DNA of 64,000 nucleotides from Neodontobutis hainanensis (Eukaryota > Chordata > Actinopteri > Gobiiformes > Odontobutidae). The stretch is taken from contig JALDNG010001288.1 in NCBI GenBank assembly GCA_024349245.1, forward strand, positions 1-64,000. The letters run 5' to 3'. The notes beneath the pieces are model-generated. The model saw only the letters and a program-made list of their open reading frames with translations. It was not told where the DNA came from and searched no databases. Shown here in pieces: positions 32,742 through 43,505 of this stretch (position 1 is its first letter; each line of letters opens with the position of its first letter). Position numbers and translations under genes: made by a program.

Positions 32742-32831
32742 GCCTTAATGTCACTGTTTGTGATGTACTCGAAGGACGGATGGGTGAATATCATGTACGA
32801 CGGCCTCGGCGCTGTCGGAGAAGACCTTCAG
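32742..32831 (+). CDS. Channel exon: domain III selectivity filter
   Basis: Reads ALMSLFVMYSKDGWVNIMYD and GLGAVGEDLQ. The filter aspartate is in SKDGW, as in Cav3; high-voltage-activated channels have Glu here. Phase 0/0, open, 90 bases. Confidence 0.93.
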
Positions 32832-33121
32832 GTATTATCACTAAACAAAACGAGACTTAAGGAGGACCAGAGGAGACCGAGTCCTCTCTGAAAAAGAAAA
32901 TCCTGTTATAAGGATTGGTGTAGAAAAATAAATATAACATAACAACACTTAAAGAAATCCATGACTCAATAAAACTGATAACTATCTTTATTGTTATTAA
33001 TAAATGTATTTTCTCACTGTATAAGTAACTTATACAAAACACAACCTTAAGCAGGAATAGTTAAAGTGGATTGGATCACGCTGATCCTTTGTGAATTTAT
33101 CAGTTGTGTTTTGTTTTTCAG

Positions 33122-33299
33122 CCTGTGACAAACAACAAGACCTGGATGGCTCTGTACTTTCTATCGTTTATAATAATGAGCATCCTCCTGCTGGACATGT
33201 TCATCGGGACCATGGTCGACACATTCAACGAAGTCCAGCAAAAACAGAAAATCCAAAGAGGGGACCTCACACAGGCGAAAATGACCCTAACACGGAACG
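33122..33299 (+). CDS. Channel exon: domain III S6 and III-IV linker
   Basis: Reads NNKTWMALYFLSFIIMSILL, LDMFIGTMVDTFNEVQ and a basic linker (QKQKIQRG). This is the Cav3 S6 pattern NPWMLLYFISF...NMFVGVVVENF. Open. Donor gttagt. Confidence 0.9.
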
Positions 33300-33387
33300 G
33301 TTAGTCACATCTAGGCCACTGAGCCCAGTATTGTAGTGTTTGATTGTGGTTGTTAGGCCTTTTGTTGGTTTATTTTTATTTTTACAG

Positions 33388-33526
33388 CGCTATATTACAC
33401 CCGCTACTCGCGAGTGCGCGCTTGATCCACACATTGTGCACGAGCCTCATCCTGGAGCTGCTCATGTCAGGGGTGATCATTTTCAATGTCTTTATCATGA
33501 TGTTGGAACATTACAATCAGACTCCG
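33388..33526 (+). CDS. Channel exon: domain IV S1
   Basis: Enters YYTRYSRVR and, after two surplus bases in a CGCG stretch (33414-33421), reads LIHTLCTSLILELLMSGVII and FNVFIMMLEHYNQTP. Cav3 counterpart: HHLCTS...EHYNQP. Unrepaired, the incoming frame stops at once. Confidence 0.8.
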
Positions 33527-33605
33527 GTAATGTCAACCCACTGCCTCAGGAACATCTCTAAACTATAAGGGCATATTGATTTATTTATTTTTGTTGTCTG
33601 CTTAG

Positions 33606-33715
33606 TACATAGATAATCTCATGGATTACACTTTCTACGGTTTCTTTGCCATCCTCATCATTGACATTGTGCTCAAACCTGTGGCGTTTGGCGGACTGAG
33701 GTTTATAAATAACAA
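33606..33715 (+). CDS. Channel exon: domain IV S2
   Basis: Reads YIDNLMDYTFYGFFAILIID and IVLKPVAFGGLRFINNN, with the LKLVAFG-type motif of Cav3 domain IV. Open; the gtaagg donor splits AA|C. Confidence 0.85.
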
Positions 33716-33782
33716 GTAAGGCACATAAATAAGCGCAAGTCTGTTTTGTCAATAGTGTCTAATGTAATATGTGAACCTTTAG

Positions 33783-33916
33783 CTGGAATTGTCTGGACCT
33801 GCTGGTGCTGGCGATGTCTCTAATCTTCGTCGTACTCACTGTGCTGAACCTGGACGACAAACTTCCCATTAATCCCAGCCTCATCCGAACCTGCAAAGTG
33901 TTCACCCTTGCACAGA
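33783..33916 (+). CDS. Channel exon: domain IV S3 and S4 start
   Basis: Reads WNCLDLLVLAMSLIFVVLTV and LPINPSLIRTCKVFTLAQ. LPINP is shared with Cav3 domain IV. The expected arginine series of S4 is reduced to one Arg and one Lys, which suggests a weak or lost voltage sensor. The next exon is not found nearby; the intron is about 2.8 kb and full of mobile elements. Confidence 0.84.
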
Positions 33917-34087
33917 GTAATACACACATGCAACTTTTTATTCATTTCTAAAAATTCTCATAACTTTTGGTGCGTTAATGTGGTCCTCAGAATCTCGGGA
34001 TGTGTTCACATGATTTCAGCTCGTAAGGTCGGAATATATAGCATCGCAGGACTGATGTTTAGACATGTTCATGTGCATTTCTCAAAT

Positions 34088-34613
34088 ACAGAAAGTATTC
34101 ACAGCGCTTCACTTTTTCTACATTTTGTTAAGTTACATCCTTATTTCAAAATGGATTCAATTTATTATTTGCCTCAAAATCCTACAAACTATAGCCCATG
34201 ATGACAACATGAAAGAAGGTTTGAATTCTTTGCAAATTTATTAAAAATGAAAAACAAAAAGCACATGTACATAATTATTTACAGCCAAAACTTTGTTTAA
34301 GCTTCGTTGGCCCTAATTACAGCCTCAAGCCTTTTTGAGTCTGATGCTATGAGCTGGGCACAACAATGTTTGGGCAGTTTCTCCCAGTCTTCTTTGCAGA
34401 ACCTCTCAAGTTCCATCAGGTTGGATGGTTAGCGTCGGTGCACATCCATTTTCAGATTTCTCCGGAGGTGTTCAAGGCTGGCTCTGTCTGGATCACTCAA
34501 GGATAAGTTTGTAAAATTTTGAGGCAAACAATCAATTTAATCCATTTTGAAATAAGGCTGTAACATTACAAAATGTGGAAAGCAAGCACTGTGAATACTT
34601 CACAGATGCACTG
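34088..34613. mobile_element. Tc1-like non-autonomous element
   Basis: The left end 'agaaagtattcacagcgctt' and the right end (reverse complement, 34505-34613, finishing at 'acagatgcactgta') are the same inverted termini as in 23499-23850. The middle keeps a short piece of the internal region (ctgggcacaacaatgtttgg). No transposase remains. It lies in the channel intron. Confidence 0.72.
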
Positions 34614-34770
34614 TATTCGAGTTCCCGAGGACCACATGAATGCAGCATTACTACAGGTCTATAAAAATAGAGAGCGTTGTGTCAGGAAGGGCATCCTGGA
34701 TAAAAATATATGCCACTCTAAATATATGGATCCCTCCTGTGGCAACCCTGAAGGGAGCAGCTGACACCTA
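34614..34770 (+). mobile_element. 3' tail of a LINE-like retroelement
   Basis: Contains 'tgtcaggaagggcatcctgg' and 'tgtggcaaccctgaagggag', which resemble the tail of RTE/Rex-type LINEs common in fish. Short and degenerate; the family is not certain. Confidence 0.42.
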
Positions 34771-35329
34771 CTATTGTGTTTTTAAAGAGCTCTAAAGAAG
34801 AGAGAACACTAAAGCTTGGCACACACACAACTCATACTGTTTGAGTAGATCACGACTGAGGAAAGCCAAAGATCACGATTAATGTGCTCACACACTGTAC
34901 AACCGGATGGTTTGCTGCGACCGAGATTTCTGACATGTCAGAATTTCATCTGACCACCTATTTCTGGTTAGGAACTTGTTGGGAGGGGTTAATTGCGTAG
35001 GGCCCTGTACACAGGATACCAAGGACGCACAACAGCCCAGAATTTGGCTCAAAATGATGGTATGACCAGATATGAGGTCAAATTCAGGTTGAAAATTGCA
35101 CAGTGTATGCCTGGCTTTAGGAAACTCATGTAACAGGCCCAGGTCAATGCAACAGTCTCAAAAATGTTAACATGCATGCAACAAAAACATGCTACTTTGT
35201 ATTTCCCCACAAGGATAATAAAGGAATAATAAAATAAAAATCAATTTGTTAATGGTGGGAAACATTGATTTAGTTTAGTTTGCAAACAGAAACCTTAGGA
35301 GTTGATTTTATTATGTCATAAACGGACGG

Positions 35330-36110
35330 ATTGGCAATTGGGAATACGGGAACAATCCCGAGCGGCCGGTCCATTTCAGGCCGAATCGGCCGGTGGTCAA
35401 ATTTTTATTATTATTTTTATTATTATTATTTATTTTATATGATACGCTACCGCATCGGCCTGTGGCCAGCCGCTCAGCTGCAGCAGAACGCAGCTGTGTG
35501 TCTGTGTGTGTGTGTTTCAGACTGGGCCAAACCAATACTTCCAATCTTAAGGGGGATACGGCGGCCCCTCCCAACTTGGACTGATCCTCGTATTTCCTGA
35601 TATCCGATTGGCTCAAAGGCGACGATCAAAGAAGTTTACTTTGTTAGGTTTGAGTTTGTGTGAATTCAACAGAGACAGACGGTAAAAATGTCGAAACGAA
35701 GGAAAGAAGTGAAAGAAATGGGTGGGGCCGAAAAATAAGAATGAAAAAGAAAAATGTTGGCACAAGAGGCAGCTAAATGTGCCGAATTAGCGGACCTTTT
35801 CCGCACTGAAAAGGGTGCTGACACAGGAGCGTCTTGAGGCATTCATGCTAATGTGCACAGAAAAAGAGATCCTAATGACTTTAGACAACGATGGAGTCAT
35901 AGACAGAGTTGCAGAGTCGAGTAAACTTCTCCAAAGATTGCTGGTGATGTGAGGTAGGACAGTTTTAGGAGGAGCAACAGCAGCAGGAGAGAGGAGGAGG
36001 AGAAGAGAGGAATAGGAGCAGCAGCAGGAGAGAGGAAGAGAAGGAGCAGCAGGAGGAGAAGAGCAGGAAACAGACAGGTAGATGGGCAGTGTGCAGGGCT
36101 GGGTAGGCAA
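35330..36110 (+). mobile_element. Internally deleted hAT element (MYM-type transposase ends)
   Basis: At 35688 an N-terminus reads MSKRRKEVKEMGGAEK, and after a stop and frame change AQEAAKCAELADLF. At 35812-35952 a C-terminus reads QERLEAFMLMCTEKEILM and VIDRVAESSKLLQRLL, the end of hAT transposases of the zinc-finger-MYM-like group. The catalytic middle is deleted. A GGAGGAGCAGC-rich tract follows. Exact ends were not determined. Confidence 0.5.
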
Positions 36111-36403
36111 TCATATTAGACATATCAATCAAAGCTTTATTAAGAACACGCACACAAAAATAGAAAAATACAGCACAATGTTACATATTTACATAAAGGA
36201 TAAAATGCCAATAGTTCCACATTCTAGATAATAACCTGACTGAAGCACAGATTTAATTAGAAAATGTATTATTCTTTGTCATATTTATTACTCATGTTCT
36301 TCTCATGCATATGTTATGTAGCTGTACAATCAGTAAGCAGAGGCAGGGTCCAGCAGAGGCAGGGTCCAGCACAGGGAAGCTGAGGCAGGGAGAGTTGAAA
36401 GTG

Positions 36404-36405
<2 letters not shown>

Positions 36406-36469
<64 letters not shown>
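36406..36469. repeat. (CA)n microsatellite
   Basis: About 32 uninterrupted CA units. ORFs across it are repeat artefacts. Confidence 0.98.
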
Positions 36470-36470
<1 letters not shown>

Positions 36471-36685
36471 CATACATACATACACACAAAATCTCTATTG
36501 TATGGGACTGCATTGTAGTTTTTGAGTATGAGTGGGTGTGAGTATTTGTAACTATTTTATCACTCCGACTGACTGTACACATGACATGCTGGTAGTTCGC
36601 AGTATACTGTGTGACTTATGTGTTTGAGATTAGGTTTTGGTTGTGTTCAGTGCAGTGGACTTGCTTATACAACCTGAGGAGGCAG

Positions 36686-36749
36686 GTGTTATCCTAAAGT
36701 TTCTTGAAGGTCTTCAGCGTAATCTGATTGAACAGAGAGCAGGAGGAAG
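36686..36749 (+). CDS. Tentative channel exon: domain IV S4-S5 linker
   Basis: After the acceptor gaggcag it reads VILKFLEGLQRNLIEQ, which could be the divergent counterpart of the Cav3 VLKLLKMAxGMRALLDT region. Phases are not convincing and the donor is weak (gttgtt). Offered only because an exon is expected here. Confidence 0.3.
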
Positions 36750-36775
36750 GTTGTTAAGTGTCATTTTTCCTCCAG

Positions 36776-36848
36776 GTTGGAAATCTGTGCTTGCTTTTCT
36801 TTTTCTTCATGTATGCTGTGTTGACAGTGGAGCTGTTTGGGAAACTTG
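36776..36848 (+). CDS. Channel exon: domain IV S5
   Basis: Reads VGNLCLLFFFFMYAVLTVEL and FGKL, matching the Cav3 QVGNLGLLFMLLFFI..LGVELFG. Acceptor cctccag, donor gtcagt; the split codon G|AG gives Glu with the next exon. Confidence 0.87.
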
Positions 36849-36994
36849 GTCAGTCATAAACACAAGCACAGTACATATATTATTATAAACATATTGTGTT
36901 TGTCGTATGTATTTAAAACATTGTTAATATAATGTGTATATTGTTTATATTATTATCATATATTGATTGTTATATCGATCTTTCTCGTGACTAG

Positions 36995-37116
36995 AGTGTA
37001 CTCCAGAGTATCCATGTGTTGGCTTGAGTCGCTACTGCCACTTTCAAAACTTTGGCAGTGCCCTCCTGACGCTCTACATACTGTGCACAGGAGACAACTG
37101 GAGCGGCATTTTGATG
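36995..37116 (+). CDS. Channel exon: domain IV selectivity filter
   Basis: Reads CTPEYPCVGLSRYCHFQNFG and SALLTLYILCTGDNWSGILM. The filter aspartate is in TGDNW, as in Cav3. The two loop cysteines before the pore are kept. Open. Confidence 0.92.
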
Positions 37117-37402
37117 GTAGACAAACTCAAGAACAAGCCCACATCCACAACACAAAAGAAAATTCTAGCACACAATTATAGCTTTGCCTGTGCACTGGCT
37201 CTAAAACATGTATTCCTAACGACTGTTATTGCTCCATCAATGTACATAGTGCAGCTGTAAACATTTATAGCAGTTATTCCTGTGGGGAAATTTCTTATCG
37301 GCATTCTCCACCAGGGGCATCCAGCATGTTTTGATGTTAGTGGGGCTTTGGTGAGTACCCAAAGAAAACCCACCCGAGCAAGTGGATGTTTTTAGAAAAT
37401 AA

Positions 37403-37590
37403 GTGGGGCTCAGTGGCTCAGTGGTAGAGCGCTTGTCCCTGGTGGTTCGATTCCCGCTCTCCTCACAGTTCATACTGTCGATGTGTCCTTGGGCAAGACA
37501 CTCCTTGATTCCAGTGGTGTTCAGGCTGTAACACTGGTGAATTGAAGCTTAATGTAAGTCGCTTTGAATAAAAGCATCAGCTAAATGAAT
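37403..37590 (+). mobile_element. tRNA-derived SINE
   Basis: Pol III A box TGGCTCAGTGG (37414-37424) and B box GGTTCGATTCC (37444-37454), then a 'gtgtccttgggcaagacact' body and a tail 'gctttgaataaaagcatcag'. It shares body and tail with the SINE at 54476-54690. It lies in the intron before the last S6 exon of the channel. Confidence 0.85.
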
Positions 37591-37925
37591 AAATGTAAAC
37601 GTAAGTAAGTAACGTTCCACAATAGTTTGCAGTTGTGTAAGTTTTCTAATCAAAGTTATCAGTTCAACAACATAAACACTGCTAAAACAGCTTGAAGTGC
37701 AATGATGTCATGGTATACCACGTGCCAAGAAATGTATGGCCCTGTCCCTCCAAGTGGTACATGTGTGAAGGATGCCCCAATGCTGCAGTAACGCTCTCAA
37801 TCAGACTCCATTGAGCCTTTTATTCACATTTCCTCAAGTATGCATCAGACCTGACTTTGCTGGAAAATATTTTTAATTCTACCGTGATTTTTTGATGTCT
37901 ACGTTTTTTCATTGATTTGTTAAAG

Positions 37926-38083
37926 GATACTTTGAGGAGTGCCGACTGGATGATGTAAACTGTTCAACCTACCTGTCCTGGGCTGCCCCACTGTGCCTTA
38001 TCACCTTTGTTATAATGGTCCAGTTTGTTTTGGTGAACCTTATTGTGGCCGCCATTATACAGGCCCAAGAGGAGAGCAGGGAT
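37926..38083 (+). CDS. Channel exon: domain IV S6
   Basis: Begins DTLR in phase 0, then breaks at AGGAG (37934-37938), and continues as ECRLDDVNCSTYLSWAAPLC and MVQFVLVNLIVAAIIQAQEE. One G missing in a G-run would explain it. The Cav3 S6 reads TAQFVLVNVVIAVLM at this place. Confidence 0.86.
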
Positions 38084-38329
38084 GTAAGTCCAAAAGCACA
38101 CATCACATCTACAAGTCAAATGTTTTTATTATTATTATGTTGTATTGTGGTTTAAAAGGTCACAAAAATAACAAGGGACTTGTTTTAAGCCCTGAGTGTA
38201 GTCCTCAGTCAGTCTCAAACGTGTACTTCAGGGACATATAATAGAGAGGATAGAGTTTTAAAGATCCAACTTGTTTTGTTGAAAATTCACTTATAACTTG
38301 CATAACTAGCCTGTCTTTTATTGGAACAG

Positions 38330-38374
38330 GAGGTGTATCAGAGGCAGCACGTTGACCAGGAGCCACCAGAATGA
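38330..38374 (+). CDS. Channel last exon with stop codon
   Basis: Reads EVYQRQHVDQEPPE and then TGA. Cav3 channels have a C-tail of several hundred residues, whereas this gene ends about 20 residues after S6. A downstream spliced tail cannot be excluded, but an in-frame stop is present in the exon as drawn. Confidence 0.6.
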   Translation, partial: EVYQRQHVDQEPPE

Positions 38375-38389
38375 ATAGAATCAAATATT

Positions 38390-38705
38390 AATGTCATTCA
38401 TTCATTCATTAATTCATCCATTTATTTATTATTTTTTATTGATCCATTTATTCATTCATTTATTCCTTGATTTGTTAATTTATTCATTTATTCATCAATT
38501 CATTCATTTATTAATTCATTCATTTATTCATTCATCCATTTATTCATTTATTCATTCATTCATACATTTATTATTTCATGAATTTATTCATTCATTTATT
38601 CATTCATTCATTAATTCATTTATTCATTTGTTCATTAATTTATTCATTGATTCAATTATTCATTCGTTCATTTATTCATTCATTTATTCATTCATTCATT
38701 TTAAT
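38390..38705. repeat. Tetranucleotide satellite (ATTC/ATTT)n
   Basis: About 315 bases of ATTC and ATTT units, imperfect. The 123-residue ORF over it (His/Ile/Phe-rich) is a repeat artefact. It lies 16 bases after the channel stop codon, possibly in the 3' UTR. Confidence 0.95.
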
Positions 38706-41286
38706 AAGTTGTTTATAAATTATTTTGTACATATGTTTATGTTTGTAAATATGTTTGAATAATTAAATAATTACTATAATAATCTCTGATCTCTAATTTT
38801 CTTCTTTAACACTGTGTTACTTTTAACCACACACCACCTACAGAGCCTAAAAATCATAAATAACAATTTATTACATTATTTTTGATGATTTACATCAAAC
38901 AAGGAAACTAGCCGCTCTTCTAAAGACTAAGTGCATCTGGTGGGTCAGATACCTTTGACCCGACCTGCCCCATACTGCTCCAGTGGAAACGAGGCTCATG
39001 TAACTGAGTTGGAGGGATGTCCAACTCATTTTAGTTCAGGGGCCACAGTCTGAGGAAAAGAGAGAGCAGGAAGTGGACGTCTGAGATCAGTGAGCTGCAG
39101 GACAGAACAACACAAGTTTTCCTTCTTTCTGACTGCCATAAGACTCTACCATTAGTCAGTCTGTGGAAGATGAAGAATTCTGCCTTAACTCATTTGAAGA
39201 GCCCTAACAACCGAATTTCCATTAAATAAAGTTTAAAGGGGATTGTTACGTAGGCTGACTGGGAAGTGGCTGGACGTTTGTGAATTAAAAGTAATAATGA
39301 GCAGAAAACAGAAGCTATAATAAATATCAAAGTGCACAATGTGCAAAAAGTGCAATGGAGGCTGGTGGAGTTCAGTCCTCTCCAGCAGCAGAACAAAAAA
39401 TGTTTATAACATCCGCTTAAATAACTGGGTAAAAACATTAACACTTTTTAAAAAGTTATTAACAATAACTATGTTAGAATTCTCTTTGAAATAAGCCAAA
39501 AAACATAACCCATATTTAAAAACCAATACGATTTACAAACCCTAAAAACCAAAGACTTGTACTCACTGAAACCCCTAAACCATTCAACAACCCACTTTGT
39601 TTTCCCTCACATTCCCCTGCCTTGGTCTGACCGGAACCTTTTAGTGTGTTTTTGTTTCTCTGGGGTCTTTTTTTGGCCAGAAACCTGGACATATTAAAAG
39701 CACATTTAAAACACACTCACTTTTCTCGATACAAGTTCTAATTGTTTCTTCTCTTATTTATACAATCATGTGCGATGTCTTTATTTAAGTGCAACTTTGA
39801 TTTTGTATAAAGTGATGTGTTCTTTAAAAGTGCTAAGTGTATCTTTAAAGTGCTCAGTGACATGTTCAGTGCGCTGTGCATTTATACATTACGTTAACGA
39901 CCTGTTACAGGGAATAATAAAGTCATTTTGAGTTTTAAATTAACAGTTATGGATCTTTCAAAAAGTAAATTTGACTTGAAACGTAGACATAAGGCATCCA
40001 CCCACCCAGTGTGGAACAGGTACCTCTGGTTTGTGCTTGCTCTTTCTAGTCAAACAAAACATTTACAAAATATAACACTATTGATTTGAACTTTTATTGA
40101 AAGGTTAAAAGGTTCTGGTGGCTCCAAATGTGAGAAGGTGGTACTTTTGCTCAATGGGTGTCCAGTTTTTAAATTTGTGACATTAAGCAAATTAAGGTCT
40201 AAGCAATTACAAAAAAAGTTACATAATATAAAAGTAAACACATCTATTGTTAAATATATAAATTAATAATAATAATCCATCAAAGTGTTTAAAAATAATC
40301 AAAACATTGCAAAAACAAAACTGTTTAAAGTAACATGTTACAACAGGATCAACAGAATGAAAGTTAAGTTTCTAAAAACAAACAACACAATTCTTCAAAG
40401 GAACTTTATTTTGTAACAAACAATATGAAGAGAAGGATAGCTCAGAAGAAGTCAGAGTGAACAAAACTGTGGATAAAGGTTGTAAATTAGAGGATCATAG
40501 GCTGTCACTTCTCCTGCGCTCCACCAGAGACCTGCTTCAGGAGAAGGGAGGCTGGCTGCAGGGAGCCTTAGGGACATGGCAGGGCCTTTTTTCACACTCG
40601 GCAGCCTCTGTGCAGGACCGAACTGGTCACATTGGCCAGCAGTCCCAAAACCTGGTCCCAGGTTGGTGCTTTGTCAATGTGCTGTGACATATCCTGTTGT
40701 GTAATATTTTTGATATTATGTGTTTTATTCTTGTATACTTATTTAGTTACTCATTTATGCATGATGAGTTAATGTTGTGTTTTAAGGTTTATAATCAAGG
40801 ATTTATATATATTATATCTATGAACATATTAATAGGAAAAAGAAAACATAATGATTAGTTTAATGCACACAGGAAAGATCTAGTTAAAGATAAGAGACAT
40901 GTGTCTGCTCCAGAAGGGGTCAGAAAGTAACTGGGACAAAGTTAAAGGCTCTCGCTGTGAAGAGACGAGAAACCACCACAAGAGGCTTCAAACTCACAGA
41001 TGGATCTCTCACATCAAGTCAACACCGTGTACAGTGTGCTGCAGAAACCTAAAAGCCTGAGGGCACAGCGCCCCTGCAGGACACACAGAACAACACAGAC
41101 ACACCTTATAAAAGTACAAATGTTATTTCTAAGCTTATTGCCATTTTATTTCAAGGGTTTTATATATTTTAACATTAAGCTTTGTTGTGTAGGAGACCAA
41201 ATTAAAAAGCAAATGTCAAATGTAATCTTTATATTAAAAGTATTTGTTTTCTTTGCTCTGGTATCCTGACCTGTTACCCTCAGTCT
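38706..41286. other. Intergenic DNA without recognised genes
   Basis: AT-rich, with scattered stop codons. A segment near 39014-39046 (aactcattttagttcagggg) is the end of a degenerate hAT-like MITE type, with a related end near 42580-42632. A 76-residue ORF at 40457-40687 is unidentified. No splice-linked exons of the channel or Ig type were found on either strand. Confidence 0.5.
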
Positions 41287-41480
41287 TTACTTAGATTGTG
41301 CTTTTGTGTTGGTCCCACATGAGTAAAAACCCTGATCTGACTCTGAGTGTGTCGGCAGAGGTTTGTTTAAACTGATGGTTTGTGCCCTCGAGCACTGGTA
41401 ATCCATCTTTGTAAACGTTATAAAGGATCTTTGAGAAGGATACGACACAGACTCAACATCGATAGAACTAATCAAACCTA
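41287..41480 (-). pseudogene. Decayed immunoglobulin-domain exon, minus strand
   Basis: The minus strand reads PSQRSFITFTKMDYQCSRAQ and SESDQGFYSCGTNTKAQSK. The SDQGFYxCGT motif is the C-terminal Ig cysteine context seen in the first Ig exon of the gene at 51666-51928 (SDQGFYWCGTKDGPQS). No signal peptide or neighbouring Ig exon was found on this strand, so it is an orphan fragment. Confidence 0.55.
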
Positions 41481-43266
41481 AATAAAGAACAAATGAAGAC
41501 AGAGTTTTAAAGACTCACAGAGGAACCCTAGAGCCCAAACTGAAGAGAGTCATCCTCAAATCTGCACTTGTTTGCATTAAAAAAATCTCATGTATTGTTT
41601 ATTTTTCCTAGCAAACTTAATTTTTTAGCATTTGTGACATGTTTGTACTTTGGGTACAGCTGTGAACATTGAACATTACATTGAAAAGAGTGCGCTGCCA
41701 TTGGTCGACACTGGCGTGTCATAAATGCTCCAGGAAGATTAATATCTGCTGAATGTGTCTTTTATTACAGAATAACTGCAACAGAGAAAATGGAGGCAAC
41801 GTGAAACCCAATAAATTCTGTCAATTCAATAATGTAATGTTTTACAAAGCAGAGATAAATGCAGTATGTGGCTAAGCTAATGCTAAGCTAACTAACTACA
41901 GTTTGATATTTTTAAATAAAAAGAAGCAGGAGGTCCCTCAGCTGCTTTTGGGAGAAAGTGAAATCTGAGACAGGGATGGAAAAAAGAAAATTTTCTATCG
42001 TTTTAAATCCAGGTAACTGCTATTTCTATTTTGTCCACTGTGGTCGCAGTGTTTTAGTAATAGTAGAGAACACAACACAACACTGACTCCCAGGACTGAA
42101 CAGCAGAGGGCAGCAGTGCACCATCTGGTCCCATAAATGGTAAGTTTGTTTTATTCTTTTGTCTTTTGCTGTAAAAATAACTCTGTGACAGAGAAAAGTA
42201 GACACAAGGTGTAAAATTCTGCAAAAAATGACCACTTTCTATTTATTCTCTGAGGAGAATGGGAAACCTGTCTGTTTTTATCTGTAGCCGAAAGGTCAGC
42301 GAAAGTGCATAAAGGCTCCTTCGTTAAATACGTTTATGCTAGCAAAACATTAGCTTCAAAGATATATTGTGAGAATGAGTTTGTGAAAACACACACATGA
42401 TGAACTACGGTAGCTCCACATGGACAAAAGACAATCTCTCGACAGCCAACATTAACCTTTTTGGTCTGTGATTAATGAGATCACTGACATTATAATGTAA
42501 TTGTACCTCTTTGCACTTTAGACCAAAGAATAACAAGGAGTTGTTGTTATTTATAGGTTTTTATTCTATTCTTTTACTGGTCCACTTCAGATTGTGTTTC
42601 CTGAACTAAAAAGTGTTTGAAACTCCTGCTTTGGAATATAGTCTGAAAATAAGATATTTACAATGTATTAACAAATTATTATTTTCACACTGCAAATACC
42701 TTATAAATGTGTTAATCCAATTGTAAAGCAATAAGTTATTTAGCTTCTAAGATTAAAATTTACTGTACATTCATTAATAAAAGGTTCTTAATGGGTTGTA
42801 AACCATTAACCAGTGTTATATATAAAATTTGCTTTCACTTTTCTTAAGGACTACCTCTAAATAACTTTATACATTAATGTTTTCTAATCCTTATGTAAAC
42901 CCTTGTAAAGAGGAGATCAATCTGTGACATGTGATCATGCACTGTAAAAACTTTACTGACACACCTTTTAAAACATTACCAATATCTATAAACTACAAAG
43001 GCATATATTTTATTATATTTACTGTATATGTGTTAGAAAGTGTGCCAGTGAAGGTTTTGCAAGTTTTGTCTTAAAAAATAAGAAAGTAACAAGTTGAAAA
43101 AAGAAGAAACACCAGCTTTTAAACATACCTTCTTTAATTCAGAGCTCTCACTTTTGCCGTTATAAAAATGACACACATTTTGTCTTTGGTTTTTCTATTA
43201 AAATGTGAGAATGTTGCTGTATATTAAGTTTCTTTGATTGCTTATATATTGACATTTCTGATTTTC
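41481..43266. other. Intergenic, AT-rich
   Basis: No gene recognised. It holds the degenerate repeat end near 42580-42632 and otherwise low-complexity AT-rich sequence. Confidence 0.5.
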
Positions 43267-43505
43267 AGTGCTGAATATCCTTGTCTTCATTGGACATGCT
43301 GAAGGTAATGCACCTTTATTTTCTGTCGATATTCATCTTTGTTTCTTCTTCCTTTGTATTTTAGATGTTGAGTTGAGAAATAATCCAAATGTGTCTCATT
43401 TCTACACCGGATAAACACTTACCATTGCATGATGAGCGGAGAATACCAGTGTCGGTCTTCAGAGCGGATCGATAAATGTGACTAAACTTGTAACTGTGTC
43501 CGGTA
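43267..43505 (+). pseudogene. Relic of an Fc-receptor-like gene: mini exon and Ig end
   Basis: After an acceptor (ttttcag) a mini exon of about 36 bases reads LNILVFIGHAEG with gtaatg donor, like the second signal-peptide exon of Fc-receptor-family genes. Then 43363-43502 holds a broken Ig segment: SGEYQCRSS and, one frame over, SINVTKLVTVSG before gtaaag. Stops (TAA, TGATGA) make it non-functional. Same orientation as the gene at 49627. Confidence 0.5.

Larger units (their letters stand above)
18825..38374 (+). pseudogene. T-type (Cav3)-like voltage-gated calcium channel gene, 5'-truncated, with frame breaks
   Basis: Exons from 18825 to 38374 follow the four-domain order of a Cav alpha-1 subunit. 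Pore motifs are LEGW (domain I), TQEDW (II), SKDGW (III) and TGDNW (IV), the E-E-D-D set typical of low-voltage-activated Cav3 channels; the wording around them (YNGM, IMYDGL, NFG) also fits Cav3. Such proteins are plasma-membrane calcium pores opened by small depolarisations. Departures from the family: no N-terminus or domain I S1, weakened S4 segments in domains I, III and IV, and a cytoplasmic tail of only about 20 residues after domain IV S6. One- or two-base frame breaks occur in many exons, and a TAA lies in domain II S2. It is either a decaying paralogue or a gene with consensus errors. No paralogue can be named. Confidence 0.82.

Noticed and set aside
36292..36582. Cys/Val-repeat ORF and Thr/His-repeat ORF
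   Set aside because: Both are read through the (CA)n microsatellite.
37414..37454. tRNA gene
   Set aside because: A and B boxes are present but there is no cloverleaf or anticodon stem, and the body and tail match a SINE that recurs at 54476-54690.
38391..38762. 123-residue His/Ile/Phe-rich ORF
   Set aside because: Product of the (ATTC/ATTT)n satellite.
40457..40687. 76-residue ORF with LLQEKGGWLQG, reminiscent of a Bcl-2-family BH2 segment (EKGGW)
   Set aside because: Only a few residues match, no BH1 or membrane anchor and no spliced neighbours were found. Too weak to annotate; a profile search against BAX/BCL2 families would decide.
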